This document shows positions 7,532 to 15,688 of a stretch of 64,000 bases of DNA, one piece after another. The position numbers were made by a program, and so were the translations under genes. The first letter of the stretch is position 1, and each line of letters opens with the position of its first letter. The notes beneath the pieces were generated by a model. That model worked only from the letters and a program-made list of their open reading frames with translations. It was not told the origin of the DNA and searched no databases. Origin of the DNA: Thioalkalivibrio sulfidiphilus HL-EbGr7 (GTDB taxonomy: Bacteria > Pseudomonadota > Gammaproteobacteria > Ectothiorhodospirales > Ectothiorhodospiraceae); assembly GCF_000021985.1 (NCBI RefSeq), contig NC_011901.1, positions 744,001-808,000 of the forward strand, read 5' to 3'.

Positions 7532-8847
7532 AGCTTGAGTTCCTCGAGATCGGCGGGTGCGTGGGGCCGGCCATTGTCCCGGCTGATCTGCTCGCGGATC
7601 AAGCCGGCCATGTCCAGGTGCAGTTCGTCGGGGTCGAGCACCCGGCGTACCGCCGGGGCGTCCTTGTGCTGACGCCAGACATCGCTGCCCAGGTTCATCA
7701 GCTGCCTGGCGCAGGGGGTGTGGTGATCGGCCTCCAGCAGCAGCATCACCACGGGGCGCAGTTTCTGGTTCTCGTTGAGACCCACGATCACCGCCACCTG
7801 GCCGGTGGTCAGTTCCACCACGGCGCCGATGGGGTAGATGCCCACGCAGCGGATGAAGGCCTGTACCAGTTCCCGGTCCAGGCCCGTGCCGGCCATGTTG
7901 TACAGACGGCTCAGTGCCTCCTGGGCGGAGATGCCGTCGTGGTAGGCCCGGTGGCTGCACAGGGCGTCGTAGATATCGACGATGGACACCATCTGGGTCA
8001 TCACGGGGATCTGGCCTTCGCCGAGGCGGTCCGGGTAGCCGCGGCCATCGTTGCGTTCATGATGGTGCAGCACCGCGTCCAGGGCCGCCGGGGGGATGTT
8101 GGGGTCCTCCAGCAGCAGTCGGTGGCCCTGCACGGGGTGGGTTTTCATGAGTTCGAATTCTTCCGGGTTCAGGGCCCCGGGCTTGTTGAGCACCTCCAGG
8201 GGCACGCGCAGCTTGCCGATGTCGTGCAGCAGCGCCCCCAGGCCCAGGGTGTTGAGCTGGGTCGTATCCAGTCCCATATAGCGGCCGAAGGTCAGGGCCA
8301 GGATGCAGACGTTGACGCTGTGGATGGAGGTGTAGGCATCGCGTTTGCGTAACTGGGTCATCCAGACCATGGCGCTGGGGGCCTCCACCACCTGTTCCAC
8401 CAGGTCCGAGACCATCTCCCGGGCCTCGTCGGTATCCACCCCCTGACCCAGCTGGACCTGCTCCATGGTCCGGCGCAGGTAGTCGTGGCTGCGGTCCCGC
8501 ACTCGCGCGGCACGGTCCAGCTGCTGGCGAAAGCGTGTCGGTTCCGTGGGGGGCGCAGAAAGCAGGGCAGGATTTTCTCGAACCTCGAGGCTCGGTGCAG
8601 TGGCAGGAGTGTGCTTGGGGGTGGTGCGTGCCGGGGCGCCATGGCCCCGTTCCGGGTCAATGAACACGTACACACAGAGCTGGCGCAGGGCCTCCAGCTC
8701 TCGGTCCGTGCGGATTGGAAAGCCCTGCAGGAGGAACGGGCTGTCCAGCCAGGGACGGTCCAGCTGGCAGACGTACATGCCCTTTTTCAGGTCATCGACC
8801 TGCACCCTGAGCATGCGCGTGGATTCGCGCTGATCCCTCGTCTCCAT
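7528..8847 (-). CDS. HD-GYP domain c-di-GMP phosphodiesterase (439 aa)
   Basis: Hydrolyses cyclic di-GMP. The N-terminal ~70 residues (VQVDDLKKGMYVCQLDRPW) look like the DUF3391 module often found in front of HD-GYP. The catalytic domain follows from about 150: HSVNVCILAL, HDIGK at 208-212, and HHERNDGRGYP at about 262-272. The metal-binding and GYP residues are all present, so it should be active. The ATG at 8847 is preferred because the longer frame from 8928 runs into an inverted repeat element. A start at 8814 is also possible, and no strong ribosome site marks either one. It is coupled to the downstream methyltransferase. Confidence 0.88.
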   Translation of the reverse strand: METRDQRESTRMLRVQVDDLKKGMYVCQLDRPWLDSPFLLQGFPIRTDRELEALRQLCVYVFIDPERGHGAPARTTPKHTPATAPSLEVRENPALLSAPPTEPTRFRQQLDRAARVRDRSHDYLRRTMEQVQLGQGVDTDEAREMVSDLVEQVVEAPSAMVWMTQLRKRDAYTSIHSVNVCILALTFGRYMGLDTTQLNTLGLGALLHDIGKLRVPLEVLNKPGALNPEEFELMKTHPVQGHRLLLEDPNIPPAALDAVLHHHERNDGRGYPDRLGEGQIPVMTQMVSIVDIYDALCSHRAYHDGISAQEALSRLYNMAGTGLDRELVQAFIRCVGIYPIGAVVELTTGQVAVIVGLNENQKLRPVVMLLLEADHHTPCARQLMNLGSDVWRQHKDAPAVRRVLDPDELHLDMAGLIREQISRDNGRPHAPADLEELKL

Positions 8848-8893
8848 GGGGACATTGTCGATCCCCCGGCAACCGTGTTCAAGCAGGAATCGG

Positions 8894-9111
8894 GCTGGCC
8901 CAGATATTTCACCACGCCGCCGAGCCATCGTGATGCGTGCGGCCTCTGGGCCTGTCTCGCTGGCTCATAGGGCGGCCCATGGCCGCCTGACCCATGGCCG
9001 CCTGCTGACGGCGGGCACGGCCCTATGGCTAAGCTTCTGCGGGAAGACGACGGCGCGAGACAGGCCCAGAGACCACAATCATTCACGATCCTTGGTGAAA
9101 TATCCGGGCTG
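8894..9111. repeat. Imperfect inverted-repeat element, about 218 bp
   Basis: Left arm 8894-8976 and right arm 9020-9111 are related as inverted copies. Matching blocks include GATATTTCACCA against TGGTGAAATATC and TCTGGGCCTGTCTCGC against GCGAGACAGGCCCAGA. The centre carries GGCGGCCCATGGCCGCC. It fills the gap between the HD-GYP gene and the kinase gene and contains no gene. It resembles a non-autonomous mobile repeat or folded RNA element; which of these cannot be told from one copy. Confidence 0.65.
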
Positions 9112-9114
9112 GGC

Positions 9115-11784
9115 TCAGGGGGTGGCGGCCTGGTGGCCGGTGAACTGGCCGGGTTTGGGGCCCCGCTTCATGGCCACGGCACAGTCGCGCAGGCCCTTGG
9201 CCAGTTCGGTGCCGCTCTGGTAGCGACGCGCGGGATCCTTCTCCAGGGCGCGGTTGACGATCAGGGCCACCAGGGGACCCAACTCCGGGCGCAGTTCGGA
9301 GATGGACTGGTGCCGGGTCTGGGTGATCTGGTAGACCAGCCCGGCCATGGTGTCGGCGGTGAAGGGCAGCTGCCCGGTCAGCAGTTGATACAGGGTCACG
9401 CCCAGGGCGAACAGGTCGGAGCGTCCGTCCACCGGCTGCCCGGAGACCTGCTCCGGGGACATGAAGGCCGGTGTGCCCAGAATGGTGCCGGTGCGGGTGC
9501 GGTTGTTGTCGGTGAGACAGGCGATGCCGAAGTCGGTGATCTTCACCGAGTGGCGGCTTCGGTCATAGATCACGTTGGCCGGCTTCACGTCCCGGTGGAT
9601 CACATGCTGGTCGTGGGCGTAGGCCAGGCCCTCGGCCACCTGGGCGCAGATCTCCAGTACCTCGGCCACGGGCAGCAGGGCATCCCGGTGCACGTAGGAT
9701 TCCAGGGAGCTGCCCTCAAGGTAGTCCATGGCGATGAAGGCAAGGTCATGTTCCTCGCCCACGTCGTAGATGGTCACGATGTTGCGATGATTGAGGCGCC
9801 CGGAGGCCTCCGCTTCCCGGAAGAAGCGCCATTTGACCTGCTCGAGCATCTCGGACTCGAACTCCTGGTTCAGGGCCAGGGTCTTGATGGCCACCTTGCG
9901 CCCGATCTTGGGATCCACGCCCAGGTAGACCACCCCCATGGAGCCCCGCCCCAGCTGGCACTCGACCTGGTATCGGCCCAGGGTGGGTTTTTCCAGGGTG
10001 TCGCCGTCGACGATCAGATTGCTGTCCGCGGTGGAATGCTCGGTGCCCAGTCGGGCACGGCCCTGGCCCGCCAGACCCTTGAGTCGCTCGATGCGCACCG
10101 GCACGTCACGGTAGTGGGGTGACAGCCACTCCAGGTGCCCGTAGACCTCCCGGGCCCGGGCGTACTGGCGGCGGCGCACCAGGTCATGGCCCAGCTGGTA
10201 GAGCTCCTCGCGCAGCCCGTCATCCACCACCCGGGCCTGGACCAGGTGCTCAAAGGCCGACTCGAGATCGCCCTGGGCGCGCAGCATGGCACCGAGCTTG
10301 CGATGGGCCCTGGAGGCATCCAGACGGTCCCGCTCGTTGGCGTCGGCATAGCGCAGGCCGCCCCAGATCAGGCCATGGCCCAGCAGCAGGGCCACGATCG
10401 GCAGGGTCACCGGCAGCCACAGTTGCTGTACCAGCAGCAGGAGCAGGCCGGCGTTGAAGACCACCACGCCCAGCAACAGGCCTATGAGCAGCCCGCTGGA
10501 TCGGCCCATGAGCCGGGCCGGCATGACCAGCAGGTACAGACAGACCAGCAGCAACAGCAGCCGTTCCAGGCCATGGGTCCAGGCAGGTACCCGCACCCAG
10601 GCCCCGTCCAGGAGGCTGCCCAGGACATAGGTCTGCCACAGGGCCTCGGGCACGGTGTCGGCGGGTTGCCCGGTATGGCCCCTGGCTGCGCCGGGACCGA
10701 GGATCACGGTGCGTCCTGCCAGGCGCTCGGTGACGGAGGCGCCCCGGCCCAGCACCATGTCCAGGCTGACGGTCTCCACGCCGCCGCGACGCAGATCCCG
10801 GCTCGGCGGCAGGGGGTGGGCGGCAAGCCCCGGTCCCAGGGGGATCAGTTGAGCGCCCAGGCGCAGGCCTCGACCGGGCTCCAGTTCTGGCATCCCCCCC
10901 TGGGCCAGGAGGGGCAGCAGGAACCCGGACCGGTAACCGTCCTCATGGGCCACCGCCAGGGGCACGCCTCGACCGGGGGTCACGGGCAGGGCGGCCCCCA
11001 CGGCCCGGGCGGCGCTGGCCAGGGGGGCAATGGGTTCGGCCAGGGGCAGGGCGCTGAAATTTGTCCCCGGTGCATACATCAGGGGGGCGAGCCAGGGGTG
11101 GGCCTGCCATCCGCTGAAGCCCTCGGCCACGGGGCTGAGTGTGGAGCCAGGGGTGGCGGCGGGCAGCGTGGCTGGCGGCGCTGCCAGCACCACGTTGCCA
11201 TGGCGGCGCAGGGTGGTGGCCAGACGCCCGTCCCGGTCCAGCTGGACCAGCCAGCGGGGGTCCGGCGCGCCGCGTTCGCCCTGTTCTGCGGCCTGCATGA
11301 GGCGCTGCAGATCCGATGGGGACTGGGGCTGGTTCAGGGGCAGATAGACGCCGATGGCCTGGACTCCCTGGGATTGCAGGGCGGCCAGGGCGCGGTTCAG
11401 GGTGTCATGGTCCGCGGTGCTTTGCGCCGGGCCCATGTCCACGAAGGCCACGGAGGAGAGGTCCGCTTCCCCAGGCACCATGCGGGTGGCCAGGTCGTAG
11501 GCCAGGTGATCCAGGCTGCGGGGCCATTGGGCGTAGGAGAGGGCCAGGATGATGATCAGAAATGCAGCCACCAGCAGGCGGTGCAGGTCACGCCCGCGCA
11601 GGCGCAGCGGCCGGCGTTGACGTTGTTGTGCGGACAGTCCGGACAGGGCGACCGTATCCCGTGTGTTGTCGGGAGGGGGCGCCACCATGGTTTTGTCGGA
11701 GCCGGTCACTGGCATGGGCTGTCTGGGCGTCCTTTGCTGCTGCGCCGGGGAGACGGTGCGTCCGATCGGCCGTGCCCTGACCAC
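9115..11784 (-). CDS. CHASE2-domain serine/threonine protein kinase (889 aa)
   Basis: A membrane receptor kinase. A basic cytoplasmic leader precedes a membrane span (about 67-85, LLVAAFLIIILALSYA). Next comes a large periplasmic CHASE2-type sensor (FVDMGPAQSTADHDTLNRAL). Three further hydrophobic spans (about 405-475) return the chain to the cytoplasm. The kinase domain starts near 600: GRGSMGVVYLG, VAIKTL, HRDVKPANV near 729, DFGIA, and GTPAFMSPEQ. All catalytic residues are present. The start is uncertain: GTG at 11784 gives the longest form, while ATGs at 11715 and 11685 would shorten the leader. It lies upstream of the HD-GYP gene on the same strand but is separated from it by the repeat element. 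Confidence 0.88.
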   Translation of the reverse strand: MVRARPIGRTVSPAQQQRTPRQPMPVTGSDKTMVAPPPDNTRDTVALSGLSAQQRQRRPLRLRGRDLHRLLVAAFLIIILALSYAQWPRSLDHLAYDLATRMVPGEADLSSVAFVDMGPAQSTADHDTLNRALAALQSQGVQAIGVYLPLNQPQSPSDLQRLMQAAEQGERGAPDPRWLVQLDRDGRLATTLRRHGNVVLAAPPATLPAATPGSTLSPVAEGFSGWQAHPWLAPLMYAPGTNFSALPLAEPIAPLASAARAVGAALPVTPGRGVPLAVAHEDGYRSGFLLPLLAQGGMPELEPGRGLRLGAQLIPLGPGLAAHPLPPSRDLRRGGVETVSLDMVLGRGASVTERLAGRTVILGPGAARGHTGQPADTVPEALWQTYVLGSLLDGAWVRVPAWTHGLERLLLLLVCLYLLVMPARLMGRSSGLLIGLLLGVVVFNAGLLLLLVQQLWLPVTLPIVALLLGHGLIWGGLRYADANERDRLDASRAHRKLGAMLRAQGDLESAFEHLVQARVVDDGLREELYQLGHDLVRRRQYARAREVYGHLEWLSPHYRDVPVRIERLKGLAGQGRARLGTEHSTADSNLIVDGDTLEKPTLGRYQVECQLGRGSMGVVYLGVDPKIGRKVAIKTLALNQEFESEMLEQVKWRFFREAEASGRLNHRNIVTIYDVGEEHDLAFIAMDYLEGSSLESYVHRDALLPVAEVLEICAQVAEGLAYAHDQHVIHRDVKPANVIYDRSRHSVKITDFGIACLTDNNRTRTGTILGTPAFMSPEQVSGQPVDGRSDLFALGVTLYQLLTGQLPFTADTMAGLVYQITQTRHQSISELRPELGPLVALIVNRALEKDPARRYQSGTELAKGLRDCAVAMKRGPKPGQFTGHQAATP

Positions 11785-11898
11785 CGTCTGGCGGTCGGGT
11801 AATCGCTGTGTTCGCCGATCTGTGTCACGGTCTCCTCCCCCCCCGGTGGTCTGGTCATCCTGGATGTCTACCCGCAGGGTGACAGCCGTTTCTTGTTC

Positions 11899-12879
11899 TT
11901 AGCGTGGCCCATTATTCCCCGGATCCTCGGCACTTGCATACCCGTTTATCGGTAAACCCGACGCTTGTGGCGGGGGGGTGTTCGATGTGTCGGTGGCATG
12001 ACAGGCCTGGTGCAGGACCCGGGCCAGGGCCCGGGTGGCGGGGCCGGCGTTGTCCGGATCCTGGAAGATCAGGTAGAGACTGGCGCTTTGTTGCAGGCCG
12101 GCGGTCAGGGGCAGGGCCTTGAGTCTGCCCTGGTCCAGGGCCTCCCGGATGCGGTGCAGGGGCAGCCAGCCGAAGCCCAGCCCGGCGCCGACGGCGGCGG
12201 CGGCGGTGTCCAGGCTGGTGACGGTCCAGCGGTGCTCGGCGTCCAGCCAGCCGAAGTCGGTGCGATGCAGGGTGCCCGAATCCCGCACCACCACCTGCAT
12301 GTGATCCTTCAGGTCGTGGCCCGTGAGGGGGCGTTCGAGGCGGTGCAGGGGGTGGTGCGGATGGGCCACGGCCAGGAACTGCACCTCCATGAGCGGGTCA
12401 CCCAGATGGCTGGCGGGCACGTGGGTGCCGATGACCAGGTCCGCCTCCCCGGACAGCAGGGACTCCTCGGCCCCGGACAGCACCACCTCCTGGAGTTGTA
12501 CCCGGGTGCCCCGGCTCAGGGGCATGAACTCGACCAGGGCAGCCATGAGCAGATCCGAGGGGAAGGCGGCATCCACCACCAGGCGAACCTCCGCCTCCCA
12601 GCCCTCGCTGAGGGTATGGGCCAGGCCTTCCAGGCTGCCGGCATCCCTGAGCAGGGCGCGGGAGCGGCGCAGCAACACCTCGCCTGCCTCGGTGAGCACG
12701 GCCTTGCGCCCCTCGATGCGCAGCAGGGGGATGCCCACCTGCTCCTGCAGGCGAGCCACGGCGTAACTCACCGAAGACTGGCTGCGGTGCAGGTGGCGAG
12801 CGGCCTGGGAAAAGCCGCCCTGGTCCACCACGGCCTGGAGTACACGCCATTGTTCGAGGGTGACGCGGGGTGCCTTCAT
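11899..12879 (-). CDS. LysR-family transcriptional regulator (326 aa)
   Basis: The N-terminal helix-turn-helix is clear (LEQWRVLQAVVDQGGF, then AARHLHRSQSSVSYAVARLQ). A periplasmic-binding-protein-like effector domain follows (VRLVVDAAFPSDLLMAAL, DLVIGTHVP). The length is typical apart from a short extra tail. It is transcribed away from doxX and yqjG. E. coli has a comparable arrangement of DoxX-family and glutathionyl-hydroquinone reductase genes (yqjF, yqjG) linked to a LysR regulator (YhaJ) that responds to aromatic compounds. A similar role here is an inference. Two ATCTA/TAGAT palindromes in the shared promoter region are candidate binding sites. Confidence 0.9.
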   Translation of the reverse strand: MKAPRVTLEQWRVLQAVVDQGGFSQAARHLHRSQSSVSYAVARLQEQVGIPLLRIEGRKAVLTEAGEVLLRRSRALLRDAGSLEGLAHTLSEGWEAEVRLVVDAAFPSDLLMAALVEFMPLSRGTRVQLQEVVLSGAEESLLSGEADLVIGTHVPASHLGDPLMEVQFLAVAHPHHPLHRLERPLTGHDLKDHMQVVVRDSGTLHRTDFGWLDAEHRWTVTSLDTAAAAVGAGLGFGWLPLHRIREALDQGRLKALPLTAGLQQSASLYLIFQDPDNAGPATRALARVLHQACHATDTSNTPPPQASGLPINGYASAEDPGNNGPR

Positions 12880-12898
12880 GGGGTTTCCGTCCTAATGT

Positions 12899-12960
12899 AT
12901 CTAAAATATAGATCAAATAAGTCAATATTTTGCGCTTTTATATCTAATTTAACTGTAGAT
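12899..12960. promoter_or_regulatory. Candidate LysR operator pair in divergent promoter
   Basis: The AT-rich 122-bp gap between the LysR gene and doxX holds two palindromes with the same half sites: ATCTA-N5-TAGAT at 12899-12913 and ATCTA-N9-TAGAT at 12942-12960. The first has the T-N11-A form typical of LysR sites. The strong drop in GC against the neighbours supports a regulatory role. No clean -35/-10 pair could be assigned. Confidence 0.55.
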
Positions 12961-13001
12961 AATGGGTCCTCAACGACACCAACAACCCAGAGGAAAAGCA
13001 C

Positions 13002-13388
13002 ATGAATGCATTGCAACCCGTTTCCACCCTGGCCGGCCGCGTGCTGCTGGGCGTGATGTTTCTGCTGGCCGGTCTGGACAAGATCGGTGGTTTCGACGGC
13101 ACCCAGGGCTACATGCAGGCCATGGGCGTGCCGGGCATGCTCCTGCCCCTGGTCATCCTGCTGGAGGTGGGGGGTGGCCTGGCCCTGATCATCGGCCTGT
13201 GGGCACGTTGGGCGGGCCTGTTGCTGGCCGGCTTCACCCTCCTGGCGGCGCTGATCTTTCACCTGGACTTCTCCGACGGCATGCAGCAGATCCTGTTCAT
13301 GAAGAACCTGGCCATCACCGGCGGCCTGCTCTACGTCTTTGCCCACGGTGCCGGCGCCTGGAGCATCGACGCCCGTCGCGGCGGCTGA
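13002..13388 (+). CDS. DoxX-family membrane protein (128 aa)
   Basis: A small inner-membrane protein with four predicted spans. Its start, AGRVLLGVMFLLAGLDKI, is characteristic of the DoxX/DoxD family, followed by LLPLVILLEVGGGLALIIGL. Relatives (E. coli YqjF, YphA) are linked to oxidative or electrophile stress; the biochemical function is not settled. The ribosome site is AGAGGAAAAG. It is first in a likely operon with the glutathionyl-hydroquinone reductase gene, 149 bp downstream, and probably under control of the divergent LysR regulator. Confidence 0.88.
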   Translation: MNALQPVSTLAGRVLLGVMFLLAGLDKIGGFDGTQGYMQAMGVPGMLLPLVILLEVGGGLALIIGLWARWAGLLLAGFTLLAALIFHLDFSDGMQQILFMKNLAITGGLLYVFAHGAGAWSIDARRGG

Positions 13389-13537
13389 GCCGGGCCCGCC
13401 AGGGTCCAGAAGGCCTGCCATTCACCTGCGGGCGGCCCGGGATGAACTCCCGCCGCCGTCCGCCTGTCCTAACAACGATGCGCCACCGGGCGGTTCCATT
13501 CCTTTTGGCCCGCGGATGCATCCAACGGAGCACATCC

Positions 13538-14521
13538 ATGAGTCTCATGATCAACGGGAAATTACGTGACGAAGACTGGCTTGAGGCGGAGACCGAGGCC
13601 GGTGAATTCGTACGCCAGGATTCCCAGTTTCGCCACTGGGTCACCCCTGACGGATCCCCGGGTCCCAGCGGCGAGGGCGGTTTTGCCGCCGAGCCGGGCC
13701 GCTACCACCTGTACGTCTCCTGGGCCTGTCCCTGGGCCCATCGCACCCTGATCTTTCGTCAGCTCAAAGGGCTGGAGGATCTGATCAGTGTCTCGGTGGT
13801 CAACCCCTTCATGCACGAGCCCGGCTGGACCTTCGAACCCCACCCCGGTTCCACCCCCGACCACCTGCATGGTGTGCGGTACATGCACGAGCTCTACAGC
13901 CGTGCAGATCCGCAGTACACCGGCATCGTTACGGTGCCCGTGCTGTGGGACAAGCAGCGCGACACCATCGTCAACAACGAGTCGGCCGAGATCATTCGCA
14001 TGTTCAACAGCGCCTTCGAGGCCCATACGCAGCGCCACCAGGATTACTACCCCGAAGCCCTGCGTGGGCAGATCGATGAGGTTAACGAGCGCATCTACGA
14101 GCGCCTCAACAACGGTGTCTATCGATGCGGCTTCGCCACCACCCAGGCGGCCTACGAGCGGGCCTATGAGGACCTGTTCGAGACCCTCGACTGGCTGGAA
14201 GACAGGCTGTCACGGCAGCGTTATCTGGTGGGGGGGCAATTGACGGAGGCCGACTGGCGCCTGTTTACTACCCTGGTGCGCTTCGATGCGGTCTACTACA
14301 GCCACTTCAAGTGCAACCAGCGCCGTCTCATGGATTATCCCAAGCTGTGGGCCTACACCCGTGAGCTCTACCAGATGGAAGGGATTGCGCAGACGGTGCA
14401 TCTTGAACAGATCAAGACCCATTATTACGGTAGTCACGCCCAGCTCAATCCGAGCGGTATCGTGCCCCGGGGCCCGGAACTGGATTTCCGCGCCCCCCAC
14501 GATCGCGAAGGCCTGAACTGA
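13538..14521 (+). CDS. yqjG: Glutathionyl-hydroquinone reductase (327 aa)
   Basis: An Xi-class glutathione transferase that uses glutathione to reduce S-glutathionyl-hydroquinones. The active-site Cys is C64 in VSWACPWAHRT. The long insert with NPFMHEPGWTF, the NNESAEIIRMFN block and the C-terminal helical domain match the YqjG/ECM4 family at full length. The ATG at 13538 follows GGAG; the frame stays open far upstream only because it overlaps doxX in another frame. With doxX and the LysR gene it forms a compact electrophile/quinone-stress module. Glutathione would come from gshA about 8 kb upstream. Confidence 0.9.
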   Translation: MSLMINGKLRDEDWLEAETEAGEFVRQDSQFRHWVTPDGSPGPSGEGGFAAEPGRYHLYVSWACPWAHRTLIFRQLKGLEDLISVSVVNPFMHEPGWTFEPHPGSTPDHLHGVRYMHELYSRADPQYTGIVTVPVLWDKQRDTIVNNESAEIIRMFNSAFEAHTQRHQDYYPEALRGQIDEVNERIYERLNNGVYRCGFATTQAAYERAYEDLFETLDWLEDRLSRQRYLVGGQLTEADWRLFTTLVRFDAVYYSHFKCNQRRLMDYPKLWAYTRELYQMEGIAQTVHLEQIKTHYYGSHAQLNPSGIVPRGPELDFRAPHDREGLN

Positions 14522-14620
14522 GCCTGCGAACGTGAATTATGCGTCTGGTACCGCGACCCGGTGAGATCGCCGGGCCAGAGGCCGGATTCGAAACCGTGTT
14601 TTTGTCGAGGACGTAAAGAC

Positions 14621-15688
14621 GTGAAAAAGCTTGTGGCGCCCCTGGTGCTGGTGCTCGCCGCGATCATCGCGGTGGGCGCGGTCTATCACTTCCAGCAACA
14701 GGCCAGCGCGCCCCAGGCATCCGCGGGGGGTGGCGGTGGCGCCCCCATCCCGGTGGTGGTCGCCGAAGTGGGCCTGGCCACCTATGTCACCACCCTGGAA
14801 TCCCTGGGCACGGCCCGCTCCAACGAATCCGTGGACCTGGCCGCCAAGGTCACGGGTCGCGTGGAGGCGCTCAATTTCAGTGACGGTCAGCGGGTGCGCC
14901 GCGGGGATCTGCTGGCGCAGTTGGACACCGCCGAGCAGCGGGCCGATCTGCAGGAGGCAGAGGTCCGGCTTGCCGAGCAGCGCCGGGAGGTGGATCGCAT
15001 CCGGGGCCTGGTGGCCGACAGGGCCTTGCCCCGCCAGCGCCTGGACGAGCAGGAGTCCCGCTTGAGCGAGGCCCAGGCGCGCCTGGAAGCGGCCCGTGCC
15101 CGGCTGGATGACCGCAGTGTCCATGCCCCCTTCGGTGGGGTGCTGGGGCTGCGGCGGGTCAGCGTCGGCGCCCTGGTGAATCCTGGCACCCTGATCACCA
15201 CCCTGGACGATGTCAGTGTCATTAAGCTGGACTTCACCGTGCCCGAGACATTCCTGCCCGGGATCGAGGTGGGGCAGAACATCACCGCCCGCAGTGCCGC
15301 CTATCCTGGTCGCGAATTCCGGGGTCGGGTGACCTCGGTGGATTCCCGTGTGGATCCGGGCACCCGGGCCGGCATTGTGCGGGCAGAGATCCCCAATCCC
15401 GACAGTGTCCTGTTCCCCGGCATGCTGCTCACGGTGCGCCTGCTCAAGCAGGAGACCGAATCCCTGTCCATCCCCGAGGCGGCCCTGGTGCCCATGCGGG
15501 ACGAGCAGTACGTGTTCGTGGTCAATGATGACGAGCGTGTCGAGCGCCTGCGCATCGTGACCGGTCGGCGGGCACCGGGCCGGGTCGAAGTGCTGGAAGG
15601 CCTTGAGCAAGGCATCCGGGTCGTGGTGCAAGGCACCAACCGCGTGCGTCCCGGGATACGGGTCGAGGCCGAGGTCAGCGCCCAATGA
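14621..15688 (+). CDS. RND efflux membrane fusion protein (355 aa)
   Basis: The periplasmic adaptor of a tripartite efflux pump. A GTG start at 14621 precedes a signal/anchor segment (KKLVAPLVLVLAAIIAVGAVY). Next come a lipoyl-like hairpin region (NESVDLAAKVTGRVEAL), a Gln/Arg/Glu-rich coiled coil (about 90-165), and a beta-barrel region ending in VEVLEGLEQGIRVVVQGTN. The length is typical for this family. The stop overlaps the start of the permease gene by four bases (ATGA), so the two are made together. No outer-membrane channel gene is adjacent, so the pump must borrow one. The substrate is unknown. Confidence 0.9.
   Translation: MKKLVAPLVLVLAAIIAVGAVYHFQQQASAPQASAGGGGGAPIPVVVAEVGLATYVTTLESLGTARSNESVDLAAKVTGRVEALNFSDGQRVRRGDLLAQLDTAEQRADLQEAEVRLAEQRREVDRIRGLVADRALPRQRLDEQESRLSEAQARLEAARARLDDRSVHAPFGGVLGLRRVSVGALVNPGTLITTLDDVSVIKLDFTVPETFLPGIEVGQNITARSAAYPGREFRGRVTSVDSRVDPGTRAGIVRAEIPNPDSVLFPGMLLTVRLLKQETESLSIPEAALVPMRDEQYVFVVNDDERVERLRIVTGRRAPGRVEVLEGLEQGIRVVVQGTNRVRPGIRVEAEVSAQ

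Noticed and set aside
5232-7574. Long minus-strand frame of 780 codons
   Set aside because: It lies opposite gshA and across the methyltransferase gene in another frame; the translation is Pro/Arg/Gly-rich with no family pattern, as expected for shadows in GC-rich DNA.
6002-7960. An N-terminal extension of the methyltransferase
   Set aside because: The extra 143 codons overlap the HD-GYP gene out of frame; the coupled GTG at 7531 fits better.
10135-11802. Plus-strand frame of 555 codons
   Set aside because: Antisense to the kinase gene, Gln/Gly/His-rich composition, no motif.
12962-14521. A doxX-region fusion with the glutathionyl-hydroquinone reductase
   Set aside because: The frame is open upstream, but there it overlaps doxX in a different frame; the family start with a ribosome site is at 13538.
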